From: CBDDBK01 sp965225715
GTDB lineage: Bacteria; Bacteroidota; Bacteroidia; Cytophagales; Flammeovirgaceae
DNA length: 64,000 nucleotides
Direction: 5' to 3'
Assembly: GCA_965225715.1 (NCBI GenBank)
Contig: CBDDBK010000005.1
Span: forward strand, 124,001-188,000
Under the pieces are notes generated by a model. The model was not told the origin of the DNA. It saw only the letters and a list, made by a program, of their open reading frames with translations, and searched no databases. Position 1 is the first letter of the stretch, and each line of letters begins with the position of its first letter. A program made the translations under genes and the position numbers. Of this stretch, positions 62,540-64,000 are shown piece after piece.

Positions 62540-63556
62540 ATGTCAAATCCAACCATTTTAGCTATTGAATCTTCTTGCGATGATACGGGGGTAGCTATTT
62601 TAAAAGATAAAAAAATTCTGTCTAATGTTGTTGCCAATCAAGCTGTACATGAACAATACGGAGGTGTTGTTCCGGAATTAGCTTCCCGGGCTCATGAACA
62701 AAATATAATACCTACCGTTAGCCAATCACTCCATTTAGCAAAAATAAAACTTACTGATTTAGATGTTATTGCATTTACTTTAGGACCGGGTTTATTGGGA
62801 TCTTTATTAGTCGGAAGTAGTTTTGCCAAAGGCATTGCCATGTCTATGGATATTCCTCTTATAGGAGTTAATCACATGGAAGCCCATGTATTATCTCATT
62901 TTATTGATATTCCATCACCTTCTTTTCCTTTTTTATGTTTAACGGTTAGTGGTGGTCATACCCAAATAGTTTTGGTCAAAAATCATACAGATATGGAAGT
63001 ATTGGGCGAGACCTTAGATGATGCTGTGGGTGAAGCCTTTGATAAAACAGCAACCTTATTAAATTTACCCTATCCAGGAGGTGTTTGGATAGATAAATAT
63101 GCTAAAAAGGGGAATCCAAAAGCTTTCAAATTTCCAAAAGTTAATGTTAAAGGTTTAAATTTTTCATTTAGTGGTATCAAAACCGCTTTCCTTTATTTCC
63201 TACAAGATAGGCTTAAAGAAGATTCTAATTTTATTACAAAGTATCTATCCGATATATGTGCTAGTATGCAATACCATTTGATTACTTTATTACTTGAAAA
63301 AGTAAAAATAGCAACCAAACATTATTGTATTAACAGAGTAGCCATAGCTGGTGGTGTAGCTGCTAACTCATGTTTGCGAAAACGACTTAAGCAATTGTCT
63401 AAAGAAGAAGATTGGTCTATTTTTATTCCAGATACACAATATTGTACCGATAATGCTGCTATGATAGCCATAGCAGCTTATTATCGATATGCTAAAAAAG
63501 AATTTTCAAGTTTAGATATTTTACCTCAAAGCAGATTTAATATATCTTCCATTTAA
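62540..63556 (+). CDS. tsaD: tRNA N6-adenosine threonylcarbamoyltransferase TsaD
   Basis: Transfers the threonylcarbamoyl group to A37 of ANN-decoding tRNAs, with TsaB and TsaE. 338 residues. ASKHA-fold motifs: AIESSCDDTGVAIL at the start, VPELASRAHEQNIIP with the metal-binding His, NHMEAHVLSH (second His pair), SGGHTQIVLV, LDDAVGEAFDK, and GGVAANSCLRKRL plus YCTDNAAMIA near the end. Complete and conserved. It precedes pyrB on the same strand by 26 bp, so the two are probably co-transcribed. Confidence 0.97.
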   Translation: MSNPTILAIESSCDDTGVAILKDKKILSNVVANQAVHEQYGGVVPELASRAHEQNIIPTVSQSLHLAKIKLTDLDVIAFTLGPGLLGSLLVGSSFAKGIAMSMDIPLIGVNHMEAHVLSHFIDIPSPSFPFLCLTVSGGHTQIVLVKNHTDMEVLGETLDDAVGEAFDKTATLLNLPYPGGVWIDKYAKKGNPKAFKFPKVNVKGLNFSFSGIKTAFLYFLQDRLKEDSNFITKYLSDICASMQYHLITLLLEKVKIATKHYCINRVAIAGGVAANSCLRKRLKQLSKEEDWSIFIPDTQYCTDNAAMIAIAAYYRYAKKEFSSLDILPQSRFNISSI

Positions 63557-63582
63557 GTTTATAAACTAATAATTCTATCAAC

Positions 63583-64000
63583 GTGAAAACATTTAGTCAG
63601 AAACATTTATTAGGAATACAAGACATTGACTACGAAGATATTAATCTTATTTTTGAAGTTGCTAATAATTTTAAAGAGGTTCTCAATAGACCGATTAAAA
63701 AGGTGCCTTCTCTCAGAGATTTGACTATTGCCAATCTTTTTTTTGAAAATTCTACCCGTACAAGAATATCTTTTGAACTTGCTGAAAAACGACTCTCGGC
63801 AGATGTAATTAATTTTTCAACGGGTGCCAGTTCTGTTAAAAAAGGTGAAACCTTTTTGGATACAGTTAAAAATATATTGGCTATGAAAGTTGATATAATT
63901 GTTTTAAGGCATCATCTTTCAGGAGCTTGCCATTTTCTTTCTCAACATGTAGAAAGCAGCATCATTAATGCCGGTGATGGTATTCATGAACATCCTAGTC
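63583..64000 (+). CDS. pyrB: Aspartate carbamoyltransferase catalytic subunit, 5' part
   Basis: Second enzyme of pyrimidine synthesis; joins carbamoyl phosphate and aspartate. The frame starts at GTG 63583 (VKTFSQKHLLGIQDI), as no ATG fits, and runs off the window after 139 codons. The carbamoyl-phosphate loop FFENSTRTRISFELA is at ~49-63, SSVKKGETFLDT (mobile-loop Ser and Lys) follows, then RHHLSGACHF and INAGDGIHEHP, in the family order. Its product feeds the dihydroorotase encoded at 6.5-7.9 kb. Confidence 0.95.
   Translation, partial: MKTFSQKHLLGIQDIDYEDINLIFEVANNFKEVLNRPIKKVPSLRDLTIANLFFENSTRTRISFELAEKRLSADVINFSTGASSVKKGETFLDTVKNILAMKVDIIVLRHHLSGACHFLSQHVESSIINAGDGIHEHPS

Overview
The window is AT-rich DNA from a member of the Bacteroidota, probably of the Saprospiria/Cytophagia side. 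The support is two type IX secretion (T9SS) sorting domains, a GLPGLI-family protein, a TonB-dependent receptor, a DUF3108 protein, fused RibBA, the Bacteroidota form of class I dihydroorotase, and TAnnTTTG-type promoters. Housekeeping genes are intact. Every insertion sequence I can find is a broken remnant and several accessory genes carry frameshifts, so the chromosome has taken mobile-element damage and is now decaying.

Layout. 0-10 kb: 3' part of a giant T9SS cargo protein, dnaA, pyrC, a lipoprotein, an alpha/beta hydrolase. 10-13.1 kb: IS4-type, IS1-type and IS5-type remnants around an acyltransferase-like gene, then metF directly behind an IS end. 14-22.2 kb: a broken XRE regulator, a GLPGLI protein, rqcH, a YD-repeat protein, a large membrane protein, a DivIC/FtsB-like protein, cdsA and a DUF2007 gene. 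22.2-28.4 kb: a tandem array of four beta-class DNA methyltransferase genes, each fused to a GIY-YIG domain, plus the truncated head of a fifth. The copies are nearly identical except for the central target-recognition segment. 28.5-31.4 kb: a TonB receptor that is out of frame at an 11-base homopolymer in its signal peptide, and a DUF3108 protein.

31.8-42.8 kb is a bacteriocin-like locus. Five short double-glycine-leader peptide genes sit behind near-identical promoter-leader modules. They are interleaved with three CarboxypepD_reg-like surface proteins, two copies of an XRE regulator with paired 15-bp dyads upstream, a two-gene ABC transporter, and wreckage of the expected export machinery: an HlyD adaptor truncated three times and an ABC ATPase lacking its peptidase and membrane domains. 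The locus looks built by repeated duplication of one operon.

42.9-64 kb: ribBA, pxpC-like, an IS5 remnant, recJ, fmt, a frameshifted membrane gene, a second giant T9SS protein (PKD and Omp28-like), ffh, pdhB, ilvC, an IS5 remnant, pdhC, tsaD and the start of pyrB. pyrC and pyrB both belong to pyrimidine synthesis; pdhB and pdhC both belong to pyruvate dehydrogenase but lie on opposite strands.

A dispersed repeat of about 90 bp occurs at least ten times between genes. One copy lies inside a transposase pseudogene, which argues that it has moved. The strongest candidates for something undescribed are the methyltransferase/GIY-YIG array and the peptide locus.
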